A DNA stretch of 43,378 bases. It comes from Oscillospiraceae bacterium. Lineage in GTDB: Bacteria > Bacillota > Clostridia > Oscillospirales > Acutalibacteraceae. The position numbers were made by a program, and so were the translations under genes. The notes under the pieces are model-generated. The model worked only from the letters and a program-made list of their open reading frames with translations, was not told where the DNA came from and did no database searches. Numbering within the stretch: the stretch's first letter is position 1; each line of letters opens with the position of its first letter. The stretch is from the NCBI GenBank assembly GCA_015066005.1, contig SVPF01000022.1, forward strand, positions 1 through 43,378, read 5' to 3'. Shown in pieces: positions 1 through 7,824 of the stretch.

Positions 1-318
1 AAAATAATTGATTATATAGGCATTCATATTCATGAAGAAATCACCGTTAACGGTATTGCAAAAGCATTATATATAAGTCAAAGCACTTTAGAAAGAAGAT
101 TTAAAGAAGCTCTTAACACAACACCATTGGAGTATATTAAAAAGAAGAAACTAATGCTTGCCGCAGAACTTCTGCGTGAGGGGAAATCAGTATTAGTCGC
201 CGGATCAAGTGTTGGGTATAATGATAATTCCTATTTTATAGAACTTTTTAAACGGTATTACAAGGTCACACCTTATCAGTACAAGAAGAATTATAATAAA
301 AATAATAAAGCAAGGTGA
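1..318 (+). CDS. AraC-family transcriptional regulator, C-terminal part
   Basis: The frame is open from base 1 and ends in TGA at 316-318, so only the last ~105 residues are present and the start lies outside the window. The visible part is the two-helix-turn-helix AraC/XylS DNA-binding domain: 'ITVNGIAKALYISQSTLERRF' belongs to the first HTH, and 'VAGSSVGYNDNSYFIELFKR' followed by 'VTPYQYKK' is the typical second HTH and family end. The N-terminal effector or sensor domain is missing, so the signal is unknown. The stop overlaps the region just before the next gene (324), suggesting co-transcription. Family assignment is firm; target genes are not known. Confidence 0.85.
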   Translation, partial: KIIDYIGIHIHEEITVNGIAKALYISQSTLERRFKEALNTTPLEYIKKKKLMLAAELLREGKSVLVAGSSVGYNDNSYFIELFKRYYKVTPYQYKKNYNKNNKAR

Positions 319-323
319 AGCAT

Positions 324-839
324 ATGTCATTATTCAAATTCTTTCACACAACAAAAACTTATGATGAAGATATACAAAGAGAAAAAGACTGTATTGCGAG
401 AATAAAACAAGCGGTCAGTAATAAGTGTGGCATTGACAATTTTATAGATTATGATGATTATACGGTCGCTTTTGCAGGATCAAAAGACAATATGGAACTA
501 ATGCTTGAAATTTGCACGCAAAAATATGATGGTAAAAAATATTTGTATGCTTCCGTTGACGATGAGGTGTCGTGGCAGGAATGGGACTTTAATAATCTCG
601 ACGAGTTTGAAAATAACATTATTGAGCATATTGCAAATAGAGTAAATCGCACAATTAAAACAGTAATAAAAAAAGTAAAACATGAAAGTTATCAAGAAAC
701 CGTTTACTATCTTGACAGGGAAACAAACGAATGGGTTTTAATAGAGGATGACCAAACCGATGATAAACTTGTTTGCTTTATTGCCGCAAATAAAACGGAA
801 ACAACCGAAACAATAAAAACATATAAATTGGATAATTAA
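324..839 (+). CDS. Hypothetical protein, acidic, cytosolic
   Basis: A 171-residue protein I do not recognise. I place the start at ATG 324, because AAGGTG at 312-317 lies 6 nt upstream; a GTG at 315 in the same frame overlaps the AraC stop but has no suitable ribosome binding site. The protein is rich in D, E, K and aromatic residues, has no signal peptide or membrane segment, and shows alternating short strands and helices. It lies 5 nt after the AraC-type regulator and is followed by a strong terminator, so it is probably the last gene of that transcript. Function unknown. Confidence 0.7.
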   Translation: MSLFKFFHTTKTYDEDIQREKDCIARIKQAVSNKCGIDNFIDYDDYTVAFAGSKDNMELMLEICTQKYDGKKYLYASVDDEVSWQEWDFNNLDEFENNIIEHIANRVNRTIKTVIKKVKHESYQETVYYLDRETNEWVLIEDDQTDDKLVCFIAANKTETTETIKTYKLDN

Positions 840-843
840 CCAC

Positions 844-872
844 AAAAGCGGAGTGAAATCACTCCGCTTTTT
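844..872. terminator. Bidirectional intrinsic terminator
   Basis: Perfect hairpin with arms at 845-856 and 859-870 (core AGCGGAGTGA / TCACTCCGCT) flanked by A-run and T-run. It follows the 324-839 gene on + and also lies downstream of the nitroreductase gene (-), so it can end both converging transcripts. Confidence 0.9.
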
Positions 873-940
873 GCTATGTAAAGGTCAAAATATTCTGTTT
901 TTGTTGAAATGTTTCTAAACGGAACAAAAACCGTGTTATA

Positions 941-1459
941 TTAAAATTCATCATAAAACACAACTTCATTCATAGGGCGAAATTGGTTGTGCAAATCAAG
1001 CGGCTTCGCATCATCTGCGGGATATCCCATTACAAGCAGGGCAACAGGTTCAACATTATCGGGAATATTGAAACTTTCCCGCATTGCCTTAGGGTCAAAA
1101 TGCATTACCCAACAGGTGCCAACACCTTCATTTTGACACGCCAGCATCATATGTGTAGTAACGATAACGGCATCCACCGGAGAAGAAAGTGCACCGTCGT
1201 ATTTTCTTACCCAGCTTTCATCCTTATTATGACAGACAAGCATTGCCGCCTGTGCATTGAAATGACACTTGGTGCAATTTTTAAGTTTGGCAATAGCCTT
1301 ATCGGTATTAAGGACAAGAATTCTTTGCGGCTGATAATTGCAGCCCGTAGGAGCCTTATGTCCTGCATCAAGAATTTTATCAATGACCGCCTGTGGCAAA
1401 TGCTCAGGCTTAAAATTTCTTACAGAATACCGTTCGGTAATAAGTTTTTCAAAATCCAT
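941..1459 (-). CDS. Nitroreductase family protein
   Basis: 172-residue flavin-dependent nitroreductase. The N-terminus 'ITERYSVRNFKPEHLP' is the usual FMN-binding Arg/Ser start, followed by 'DAGHKAPTGCNYQPQRILV', the family's 'APS..N.QP' segment, and 'VALLVMGYPADD' near the end. Such proteins use NAD(P)H and FMN to reduce nitro-aromatics or quinones; the natural substrate is usually unknown. Start ATG has GAGGTG upstream. It is the last gene of a four-gene minus-strand operon, 39 nt after the dehydrogenase gene, and ends before the shared terminator at 844-872. The Cys residues around 'CTKCHF' are not conserved active-site residues I can assign. Confidence 0.9.
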   Translation of the reverse strand: MDFEKLITERYSVRNFKPEHLPQAVIDKILDAGHKAPTGCNYQPQRILVLNTDKAIAKLKNCTKCHFNAQAAMLVCHNKDESWVRKYDGALSSPVDAVIVTTHMMLACQNEGVGTCWVMHFDPKAMRESFNIPDNVEPVALLVMGYPADDAKPLDLHNQFRPMNEVVFYDEF

Positions 1460-1498
1460 TGTAACACCTCGTATGAAAATTAAGCTGCATTTTTTGAT

Positions 1499-2464
1499 TT
1501 ATGCCATTGTTTTTAACATTTCCAATGTTACTTCAAATGTACAGGGTTTGTTTTGGATAAGCTTTTCATATTCTGCTGTCATATATTTACCCATTCGGCG
1601 CACCTCATTACCTGCGCTGCCTGCAATATGCGGTGTCAGAATGCAGTTGGGCAGAGCGTAAAGCTCGCTTTCACTTTCGGGCGGCTCGGGGAAGGTTACA
1701 TCAAGCAAAGCCGTAATATCAAAGCGTTCCTTTAATACTTTTATTAAGTCGGCTTCCACAACCTGTGCGCCGCGGCCCGTATTGATAAATGTAGCATAGG
1801 GGCGCATTGCTTCAAACAATTTGCCGTCAAGCATTCCTTTGGTTTGCTCATTATCGGCAAGATGATTTGAAACAACCGAGCATTCCTTGAACAGCGCTTC
1901 AAGGTTAACCTTTTTAACACCAAGCTCGCAGGCTTTTTCCTCCGACAAAAAGGGATCAAAAACCAACACTTCAAGGCTGTAGCTTTTAAGCATTTGTATA
2001 ACAAGCTTACCTATCATACCTGCGCCGATAATCCCTATTTTAACACCATAGTTGCCGGGATACGAGCAAAAGCTTTGTGATGCGGCTTTTCTATCGCCTG
2101 TTTTTGCAAGTCGGCTACTACTGAAAAAGCCTTTATTTGCAAGCACAATTTGCGCTACGGTATATTCCGCCACAGGCACGGCATTGGCCGCCCAAGCAGA
2201 AAACACCTTAACACCGCAGTTAAGGAAAGGTCGGGCAAAGGTTTGAACACTGCCCGCACCGTAAAACACCGCTTTAAGCTTTGGTAAATATTTTTTTATT
2301 TCCTCCTCTGTAAAAGCGGGCATACCCCAAGTGGAAAAAACATACTCGGTGTTTTTAAAGGTTTCGGGCGAATTCATTACCTCCGCCTTTGTATAAACCC
2401 GTTCCTCATCGAAGTAAACATTTCTTATGTTTTCTGCCTTTTCACACAAATATATTCTATTCAT
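1499..2464 (-). CDS. D-isomer-specific 2-hydroxyacid dehydrogenase
   Basis: 321-residue NAD(P)-dependent dehydrogenase. The Rossmann motif 'GIIGAGMIG' lies in the middle of the protein, and the catalytic Arg-Glu-His set is visible as 'INTGRGAQ', 'FPEPPE' and 'TPHIAGS'. It should interconvert a 2-keto acid and a D-2-hydroxyacid; sequence alone does not show whether the substrate is glyoxylate, hydroxypyruvate or a sugar-derived acid. Its start overlaps the stop of the upstream TIM-barrel isomerase by 4 nt (ATGA-type), indicating translational coupling, so the two likely act on the same sugar-acid route. Confidence 0.9.
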   Translation of the reverse strand: MNRIYLCEKAENIRNVYFDEERVYTKAEVMNSPETFKNTEYVFSTWGMPAFTEEEIKKYLPKLKAVFYGAGSVQTFARPFLNCGVKVFSAWAANAVPVAEYTVAQIVLANKGFFSSSRLAKTGDRKAASQSFCSYPGNYGVKIGIIGAGMIGKLVIQMLKSYSLEVLVFDPFLSEEKACELGVKKVNLEALFKECSVVSNHLADNEQTKGMLDGKLFEAMRPYATFINTGRGAQVVEADLIKVLKERFDITALLDVTFPEPPESESELYALPNCILTPHIAGSAGNEVRRMGKYMTAEYEKLIQNKPCTFEVTLEMLKTMA

Positions 2465-3195
2465 TTTGCAGTCTCCTTTAATGCTTCCGCTTCGCTTTTT
2501 AAGGATTGAATTTTATTATCAGGCATAAACTCTAAAAGCAAATTTTTATCGTTATCAAAACAACCTAAATAGGTTTTCCAAATATCCGTCGCAGCCTTCA
2601 GAGGATATTTTTCCTCTCCCTTCCAATTAAAAACATGAATGTTAACCGTATAACAGGAAATTTGCCTTGCATATGCGATATTTTCTTCTTCGCTTCTAAA
2701 CTGATTTGGCTGCCAATACATCCGAAAATGTTGAGAATTTACCGCCCGCATCAGCTCCAGGGCGGATTCCTCTGCATTGGTATAGGTGTTGTTGTGGCAC
2801 TCCATACAAAGAGTAATACCCTCGGCCTCAGCAATTTTCGCAACAGCCATACACTCATTAAACAAAAGCTCTTTTTGTTCTGCCGAATAATCTTCACTGT
2901 TTTTATCACCGCACCAAAGCCTTAAAACGTCGGTGCCAAGTATTTTTGCCGCCTTTATATATTCCTTTAATTCGCAAATCGGTGTAACACCCAAACAAAA
3001 ATACGTACCGTAAGAACAGCATTTAATGTTATACCGTTTTTGAAGTTCGGCAATTTTCTTTGCTTTTTCGGGCGGGCAATGCACATCACTTCCCCATTCT
3101 ATAACCGAAAGCCCAACTGCATTCATTGCTTGCAGTATTTCCTCAGGTGTGTTTTTTCTAAAGGATATAGAGCAAAGACCAAAATTAAAACCCAT
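2461..3195 (-). CDS. Sugar phosphate isomerase/epimerase-like TIM barrel
   Basis: 244-residue member of the AP-endonuclease-2/xylose-isomerase-like TIM-barrel superfamily. It begins 'GFNFGLCSISFRKNTPEEIL', and metal-ligand candidates are visible as 'LCMECHNN', 'YTVNIHVFNW' and 'LLLEFMPD' at strand ends. Proteins of this type epimerise or isomerise keto-sugars, inosose or related compounds. AGGTGG lies upstream of ATG. It is coupled by overlap to the 2-hydroxyacid dehydrogenase and follows the membrane protein gene by 41 nt, so a small sugar or sugar-acid utilisation operon is plausible. Specific substrate not inferable. Confidence 0.85.
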   Translation of the reverse strand: MGFNFGLCSISFRKNTPEEILQAMNAVGLSVIEWGSDVHCPPEKAKKIAELQKRYNIKCCSYGTYFCLGVTPICELKEYIKAAKILGTDVLRLWCGDKNSEDYSAEQKELLFNECMAVAKIAEAEGITLCMECHNNTYTNAEESALELMRAVNSQHFRMYWQPNQFRSEEENIAYARQISCYTVNIHVFNWKGEEKYPLKAATDIWKTYLGCFDNDKNLLLEFMPDNKIQSLKSEAEALKETAK

Positions 3196-3236
3196 TTATA
3201 CCACCTGCTTCAACATAAAGTTTCACCTTTTATACC

Positions 3237-3893
3237 CTATTTTTTCTCAAGCAACCGTGTCAATGGCCTGCGCAGGATACGACAAAAAATATTTACAAAC
3301 CCTCCAACCAATATCGCTGAAATGACGGTGCCTTCACCAATGCCAACCAATTTTCCCTTAAAAAACATAACCGATAACAAGGCGGAAAGAATAACCAGAC
3401 ATATATCACACACTATTTTTATGGTGCCAAACTCCTTTTTTACGGTAATTGAAATTGCTTTTATAAACGCCTCCGGTGCGTTAAGTATAACGTCGGCAAT
3501 GCATCCAAGTGCAATGCCAAACCCTAGCACAATGCTGCCCGCAAACACAAAAAACAATTTCATTATATATGTGGTGGGAATAAAAAACTGCGTTATCCAA
3601 ACACCAAAATCCGTAAATATTCCGCACAAAAAGAACAAAGGAATCTGCAAAAACTGAATGGGCTTAAAATTTTTTCGCAAAATCAGTATCTGACCTACTA
3701 AAAAAGCACAGTTAGAAAGGATGGTCCATGTTCCAAAGGAAAGACATGTATAGTAATGGCTGAGAACATTGGCGACCGAAGATACAGGTGAAATACCAAT
3801 CGCACCATTCTTGGTCAGCGCAATTCCAAGGCCAATAAAAAACAAGCTTATTACAAAAAGCAAATAGCGCTTTAACATTTCCGTTCTTTTCAT
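3237..3893 (-). CDS. YczE/YyaS/YitT-like integral membrane protein
   Basis: 218 residues with about five hydrophobic segments, beginning 'LKRYLLFVISLFFIGLGIAL' and containing 'NGAIGISPVSSVANVLS', typical of the YczE/DUF6198 branch of the YitT-like family. The family is widespread in Firmicutes; a transport role is suspected but not established. GGAGGG precedes ATG. It is the first gene of the four-gene operon, with a promoter immediately upstream (3919-3947). The basic C-terminus ('RILRRPLTRLLEKK') is probably cytoplasmic by the positive-inside rule. Confidence 0.8.
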   Translation of the reverse strand: MKRTEMLKRYLLFVISLFFIGLGIALTKNGAIGISPVSSVANVLSHYYTCLSFGTWTILSNCAFLVGQILILRKNFKPIQFLQIPLFFLCGIFTDFGVWITQFFIPTTYIMKLFFVFAGSIVLGFGIALGCIADVILNAPEAFIKAISITVKKEFGTIKIVCDICLVILSALLSVMFFKGKLVGIGEGTVISAILVGGFVNIFCRILRRPLTRLLEKK

Positions 3894-3918
3894 ATAGTCC
3901 CTCCATCGTTACAACAAT

Positions 3919-3947
3919 ATCATAAACCAACAAAAGAATATATGCAA
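3919..3947 (-). promoter_or_regulatory. Sigma-A promoter of the 3893-941 operon
   Basis: Reading the minus strand, -35 TTGCAT (3942-3947) and -10 TATGAT (3919-3924) are separated by 17 bp and end about 25 bp before the first start codon of the four-gene operon. Confidence 0.7.
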
Positions 3948-4099
3948 CACCAATTTTGCTTCTTTTTATGTGAATCTTGCAAAAATTAAGCTGTATATTA
4001 CAATTAAATAATATTGACCGCTATAAAGGTGACTTGCGTCAATTAGCTCGGGTTTAAAATAAAAACAGTTTGGCTTACCATTAAGACAATAACAAAAAC

Positions 4100-4134
4100 A
4101 AGGGGCTGTCTCACCAAAAATGAGGCGGCCCCTT
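4100..4134 (-). terminator. Intrinsic terminator of the GH3 gene
   Basis: Hairpin with arms AAGGGGC (4100-4106) and GCCCCTT (4128-4134) and a second inner pairing TCTCA/TGAG(G). On the minus strand it is followed by TTGTTTTTG. It lies 17 bp after the beta-glucosidase stop. The rest of 3894-4150 holds only the operon promoter at 3919-3947. Confidence 0.85.
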
Positions 4135-4150
4135 ATAAAAGACTTCAAAT

Positions 4151-6307
4151 TTAAATAAGCTCAAATTCCTTTGTAAAAATTAAATGGTCAGCATAGCCCG
4201 TAGAAAGCCAAAACCTACCCTTTTCGGAAACCAATTCATCCTTGTCATTCCAAAAACGAAGCATCGACTCAGTTATATTAAACTTAATTTGCTTTGTCTG
4301 GCCTGCTTTAATTTCCACCTTTTCGAAAGCAATAAGCTGCTGAATGGGGCGTGCGGTTGATGCAACCAAATCACGCATATAAAGCATAACGGTTTCCTTA
4401 CCGTCAAGGCCACTGTCATTTTTAACCGTTATAACGGCTTCAATTGCACCACTGCTTGTCAGCTTGTCGGATGAAAGCTCAAGCCCTTCATAAACAAAAT
4501 TAGCATAGGAAAGACCGTACCCAAAAGAATAAAACGGTAAATTGGGTCCGTCTATATAATTTGAACAATAGCCGTAATAGCGGCTGTCATCACGCTTAGG
4601 GCGCCCCGTATTTAAGTGATTATAATAAATCGGGCATTGACCGACTGAATACGGAAAACTCATTGAAAGCTTACCGCATGGATTAGCAATACCGAAAAGC
4701 AGGCTTGCAGCCGCGTTGCCCCCTTCAGTACCGGGAAACCACATATGTAAAATTGCCTTGACATTATTTGAAAGTCGAGCAAATGACAAGGGTCTGCCAC
4801 TAAAGGTTACTGCAACGGTATTGGGGTTTACTTCGCAAACAGCAGCGGCAAGCTCATCCTGAACACCGGGAAGTACAATATCTAAACGGGAATTACCCTC
4901 TCCGCTATAGTTTTGCGGCTCACCCAAACAAAGTACAACCACATCAGCCGACGCCGCAGCCTTAACCGCTTCATCAAAGCCTGAACGGTCATAATCGTCA
5001 AACAAGTTACCGCAACCCTTAACTACCGTAATTTCAGCGTTAGGAACAAGAGCCGAAACGCCTTCCTTAACGGTTACACATTCATCATCCCTGCCGTGAC
5101 AAGCCCAAAAGCCTTTAATTTGGTTATTATCGGCAAGGGGACCGATAAGCGCAATTTTCCGAACATCCTTAGAAAGCGGTAAAATTCCGTCATTTTTAAG
5201 CAGCACAGCGCATTCCTCAGCCGCTTTGCGAACAAGTGTACGGCTGTCAGGTGTTAAGAAAGCAGTTTGTTCATCCTCTTCGGTTACTCCTCTGTATGGG
5301 TCCTCAAAAAGACCAAGCTCTTCCTTAAGCTCTAACACCCTTAAAACTGCCTCATCAAGTTGCTGTTCAGTGAAAACGCCTTCCTCAATAAGCTCTTTCA
5401 AATGATGCAAATATGTATTTGAAATCATTTCTATATCACATTCGGCAGAGAATGCGGCCTTTGCGGCATCCTTTTCGTTATCAAAAATGCCGTGCTTTAA
5501 AAATTCGCCAATAGCGTTATAGTCGCTTATGGTAACACCGTTAAAGCCCCATTCATCCTTTAAAACCTGCTTCATAAGCCATTTGTTCATCGTGGCGGGA
5601 ATACCGTCAAGCGAATTAAAGGATGGCATAACCATTTTGGCGCCCGCATCAATACAAGCCTTATATGCAGGTAAATAATATTCCCTTAACACATGTCGGG
5701 AAAGTTCAACTGTGTTATAATCCTTACCCGCTTCAGCACCGCCGTAGGCCGCAAAATGCTTAACACAGGTTGCCATTGTTCCCTTTTCACGAAGACTGTT
5801 ACCTTGAAACGCCTTAACCTGAGCCGCCCCCATTATACCGTTTAAAAGGGGATCCTCACCGCAAGTTTCCATTACACGACCCCAGCGGGCATCACGAACA
5901 TAGTCAACCATTGGTGTAAAGGTTATGTGAACACCGCCTGCAGTAGCTTCCTTTGAGGCCATTTTTGTGCACCGGGTGACTAAGTCGGGGTCGAAGGAAC
6001 ATCCCAAAGCCAACGGAATGGGATAAATTGTTCTATAGCCGTGTATAACATCCATCATAAACGACATTGGAATTTTATTACGGTCATTTTTCAAGTGCTC
6101 TTCCTGCAATTGCTTAACTTCGCTAAAGCTTTTAAAATTCAAAACACTGCCAATATTTGAAAGCTCGTCCTGTGTGTAACCATTGTTAAACTGCTTACCC
6201 GTTATTTGCGCGTCGGTTTTAATAAAAACATTTGCGTTTTGCTGCATTAGCTGACCGATTTTTTCCTCAATTGTCATATTTTTAAGTATATTTTTAACAT
6301 CAGCCAC
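4151..6307 (-). CDS. bglX: Glycoside hydrolase family 3 beta-glucosidase/xylosidase
   Basis: 718-residue GH3 enzyme starting at GTG 6305-6307, which has AGGGGTGA about 5 nt upstream; the frame stays open further upstream (to 6403) but without a ribosome binding site. Order of domains: GH3 TIM barrel (substrate-binding 'CVKHFAAYG' near residues 181-189; nucleophile Asp about residue 262 in 'VTISDYNAIG'), alpha/beta sandwich domain, and a C-terminal fibronectin-III-like domain ('DGKETVMLYMRDLVAS'). It removes terminal beta-linked glucose or xylose from oligosaccharides. No signal peptide, so it acts in the cytoplasm on imported sugars. Own promoter and terminator, so monocistronic. Gene symbol by family resemblance only. 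Confidence 0.92.
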   Translation of the reverse strand: MADVKNILKNMTIEEKIGQLMQQNANVFIKTDAQITGKQFNNGYTQDELSNIGSVLNFKSFSEVKQLQEEHLKNDRNKIPMSFMMDVIHGYRTIYPIPLALGCSFDPDLVTRCTKMASKEATAGGVHITFTPMVDYVRDARWGRVMETCGEDPLLNGIMGAAQVKAFQGNSLREKGTMATCVKHFAAYGGAEAGKDYNTVELSRHVLREYYLPAYKACIDAGAKMVMPSFNSLDGIPATMNKWLMKQVLKDEWGFNGVTISDYNAIGEFLKHGIFDNEKDAAKAAFSAECDIEMISNTYLHHLKELIEEGVFTEQQLDEAVLRVLELKEELGLFEDPYRGVTEEDEQTAFLTPDSRTLVRKAAEECAVLLKNDGILPLSKDVRKIALIGPLADNNQIKGFWACHGRDDECVTVKEGVSALVPNAEITVVKGCGNLFDDYDRSGFDEAVKAAASADVVVLCLGEPQNYSGEGNSRLDIVLPGVQDELAAAVCEVNPNTVAVTFSGRPLSFARLSNNVKAILHMWFPGTEGGNAAASLLFGIANPCGKLSMSFPYSVGQCPIYYNHLNTGRPKRDDSRYYGYCSNYIDGPNLPFYSFGYGLSYANFVYEGLELSSDKLTSSGAIEAVITVKNDSGLDGKETVMLYMRDLVASTARPIQQLIAFEKVEIKAGQTKQIKFNITESMLRFWNDKDELVSEKGRFWLSTGYADHLIFTKEFELI

Positions 6308-6337
6308 AAAATCACCCCTTGTTGCGGTTTTGATGTA

Positions 6338-6366
6338 ATTATACGCTATTTTCACTGTGTTTTCAA
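6338..6366 (-). promoter_or_regulatory. Sigma-A promoter of the GH3 gene
   Basis: On the minus strand, -35 TTGAAA (6361-6366) and -10 TATAAT (6338-6343) with exactly 17 bp between them. Transcription would start near 6331, about 24 nt before the GTG start, which itself supports the shorter N-terminus. Confidence 0.85.
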
Positions 6367-6395
6367 CACAATTAAAAAAATTATTATTTTTGCAA

Positions 6396-6427
6396 TAAAA
6401 CACAATTTGTGATATTTTTGTGTTTTA
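6396..6427. promoter_or_regulatory. Possible operator, inverted repeat TAAAACAC-16-GTGTTTTA
   Basis: Perfect 8-bp arms at 6396-6403 and 6420-6427. The repeat lies between the GH3 promoter (-) and a strong + promoter at 6429, touching the latter's -35 region. Position fits a regulator site for GH3 or for the + transcript. Inference from symmetry only, in A+T-rich DNA where chance repeats are common. Confidence 0.35.
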
Positions 6428-6428
6428 C

Positions 6429-6457
6429 TTGACATTTTTTGACATATAATATATAAT
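6429..6457 (+). promoter_or_regulatory. Perfect-consensus sigma-A promoter reading towards the XRE gene
   Basis: -35 TTGACA (6429-6434), 17-bp spacer, -10 TATAAT (6452-6457). Both hexamers match consensus exactly. A transcript from about 6464 would run antisense through the tRNA-Thr gene before reaching the XRE regulator at 6660; I see no nearer + promoter for that gene. Confidence 0.8.
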
Positions 6458-6487
6458 GAAAATGTAAAATTTGACATTTGGGTAAAT

Positions 6488-6517
6488 AAAAAAACCCTTG
6501 AGTAAAACACCCAAGGG
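6488..6517 (-). terminator. Terminator of tRNA-Thr
   Basis: On the minus strand, CCCTTG (6512-6517) pairs with CAAGGG (6495-6500), followed by seven T residues. It lies directly after the tRNA 3' end. Confidence 0.85.
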
Positions 6518-6519
6518 AA

Positions 6520-6595
6520 TGGAGCTGAAGATGGGACTCGAACCCACGACCTGCTGATTACGAATCAGCTGCTCTACCAACTGAGCCACTCCAGC
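6520..6595 (-). tRNA. tRNA-Thr (anticodon CGU)
   Basis: 76-nt cloverleaf on the minus strand: acceptor GCTGGAG pairs with CTTCAGC (one G-T pair), D-arm GGCTCAGTTGGTAGAGC-like, anticodon stem GCTGA/TCAGC with loop TTCGTAA giving CGU (Thr, codon ACG), T-arm GTGGG TTCGAGT CCCAT. The 3' CCA is encoded (6520-6522). It has its own promoter (6605-6633) and terminator (6488-6517). Confidence 0.97.
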
Positions 6596-6604
6596 ATATA
6601 AGCC

Positions 6605-6633
6605 ATTTTACCAATAATAAAGCCCTGTGTCAA
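6605..6633 (-). promoter_or_regulatory. Sigma-A promoter of tRNA-Thr
   Basis: Minus strand: -35 TTGACA (6628-6633), 17-bp spacer, -10 TAAAAT (6605-6610), ending 9 bp before the tRNA 5' end at 6595. Confidence 0.85.
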
Positions 6634-6659
6634 GTAATTTTAAAAAATGGGGGATTATT

Positions 6660-7112
6660 ATGGCAAACGAAATTAACGACCGAATTAAAAAGTACCGCAA
6701 GGAAAGAAAGCTTACCCAAGCAGAGCTTGCAGCAAAAATTGGAGTTAAAACCAGTACCTATTCCCAAATGGAGCGTGAGGGCAATATAAAGGTTGATATG
6801 GCACTTAAAATTGCCGAAGCGCTTAATGTTGACCCAAACCTTATTGTTTACGGTAAGTCTATCACACCTGATGAAGAGTTGATTTTTTCACCCGGTAAAC
6901 CGGATAAATATGTTTTTAAGACCTCAGGCAATATTGCCGAAAAGCTTTACGGCCCCACTTCACAGCCCGAAGAAAAAAATGATGAAATCGACCTTCCCTT
7001 CACCCTTTCCAACACCGAAAAAAATGTAATTACAGCATACCACTACTTAACAAAGCCACAGCAAAAAGAGATTAGGGTATTTATTGATGATGTAAGAAAA
7101 AGAGGCAGATAA
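6660..7112 (+). CDS. XRE-family helix-turn-helix regulator
   Basis: 150 residues. Start ATG 6660 has GGGGG at 6649-6653. Residues about 8-63 form a Cro/CI-type HTH: 'IKKYRKERKLTQAELAAKIG', then 'STYSQMEREG'. The rest is an acidic, probably flexible middle and a C-terminal helix pair ('SNTEKNVITAYHYLTKPQQ') of the kind found in XRE regulators that dimerise without a ligand domain. It has no obvious partner gene: tRNA-Thr and GH3 lie on one side, the convergent salvage operon on the other. Targets unknown; the inverted repeat at 6396-6427 is a candidate. Confidence 0.88.
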   Translation: MANEINDRIKKYRKERKLTQAELAAKIGVKTSTYSQMEREGNIKVDMALKIAEALNVDPNLIVYGKSITPDEELIFSPGKPDKYVFKTSGNIAEKLYGPTSQPEEKNDEIDLPFTLSNTEKNVITAYHYLTKPQQKEIRVFIDDVRKRGR

Positions 7113-7123
7113 CTGCCTCTTTT
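7097..7123. terminator. Bidirectional intrinsic terminator
   Basis: Arms AAAAGAGGCAG (7097-7107) and CTGCCTCTTTT (7113-7123) around a short ATAA-containing loop. It overlaps the stop codons of both converging genes (XRE at 7112 and DUF1287 at 7122) and can end both transcripts. Confidence 0.93.
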
Positions 7124-7823
7124 AATTTTGCCATTTTTCTAAAAAATCATCTGATAAAAGTGAGGCATCAAAGCGATAGTGCGCCACGACCTTTGTTCTT
7201 GGAAGATAATCCTCTTCCCTGTTTGGTTGACCGCCGTTATGTATTATATAAGGCTTTCCGTCGCGGTTTCGCTTATCCGACACAATGCCAATGTGGGTGT
7301 TATTATTAAAAATTACAATGTCGCCCGGCTGCCATTGGTCGATTTTTTCGGTATCGGTTGTTAAAACGGTAGCGTATTTATCAAAAAACACCCTTAAATT
7401 TTTAACACGGCGAAAGTCAATTTTATCATCGGGCTTTTGCACATTTGGGTAATCCTTAGTGTTTTGCGAAATATCCTTTGAAACCATTGCCCTCAAATCA
7501 TACCCGGCCGCTTTAAAGGCGCGCCATACAACATCGGTGCAAACACCTATATTATCGGGCGGGAAGGCATTTGCATAATATTCGCTTTTGTATTTGGGGC
7601 GGTTTTTCGCATCCTGTCGGGCGCCAAGCATTATATCGCGGTAATCATCAACCCCGTCACCGTCATAATCAACTGTGCTTTCGATTGTTTCAATATCAAA
7701 ATCCTCAGCAGTATAGCTCTTTTTGGGGATAAGGTTATAATACTCCAGCAAGAAAACAACTGGCACCGCTAAAATAAGCAGCACCGCCGCCAAAAATAAA
7801 AATAAACGCTTTTTATTTTTCAA
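7122..7823 (-). CDS. DUF1287 (NlpC/P60-like) membrane-anchored protein
   Basis: 233 residues from TTG 7821-7823, which lies 1 nt after the tdk stop and has GAAGG upstream inside the end of tdk; an upstream in-frame ATG at 7895 would overlap tdk by 71 bp and lacks such a site. Residues 7-27 are a hydrophobic anchor. The body is DUF1287, with Cys95 in 'GVCTDVVWRAF', His177 in 'NNTHIGIVSDK' and His195 in 'IIHNGG', consistent with a papain-like Cys-His amidase fold exposed outside the membrane. 'DYDGDGVDDYRD' (residues 52-63) looks like a calcium-binding loop. It ends the nucleoside salvage operon, though its role is probably in cell-wall metabolism; true substrate unknown. Confidence 0.8.
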   Translation of the reverse strand: MKNKKRLFLFLAAVLLILAVPVVFLLEYYNLIPKKSYTAEDFDIETIESTVDYDGDGVDDYRDIMLGARQDAKNRPKYKSEYYANAFPPDNIGVCTDVVWRAFKAAGYDLRAMVSKDISQNTKDYPNVQKPDDKIDFRRVKNLRVFFDKYATVLTTDTEKIDQWQPGDIVIFNNNTHIGIVSDKRNRDGKPYIIHNGGQPNREEDYLPRTKVVAHYRFDASLLSDDFLEKWQN

Positions 7824-7824
7824 A

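Noticed and set aside
6627-6660. Longer N-terminus for the XRE regulator from GTG at 6627
   Set aside because: It would run through the GGGGG ribosome binding site and the tRNA promoter; ATG 6660 gives the normal family start.
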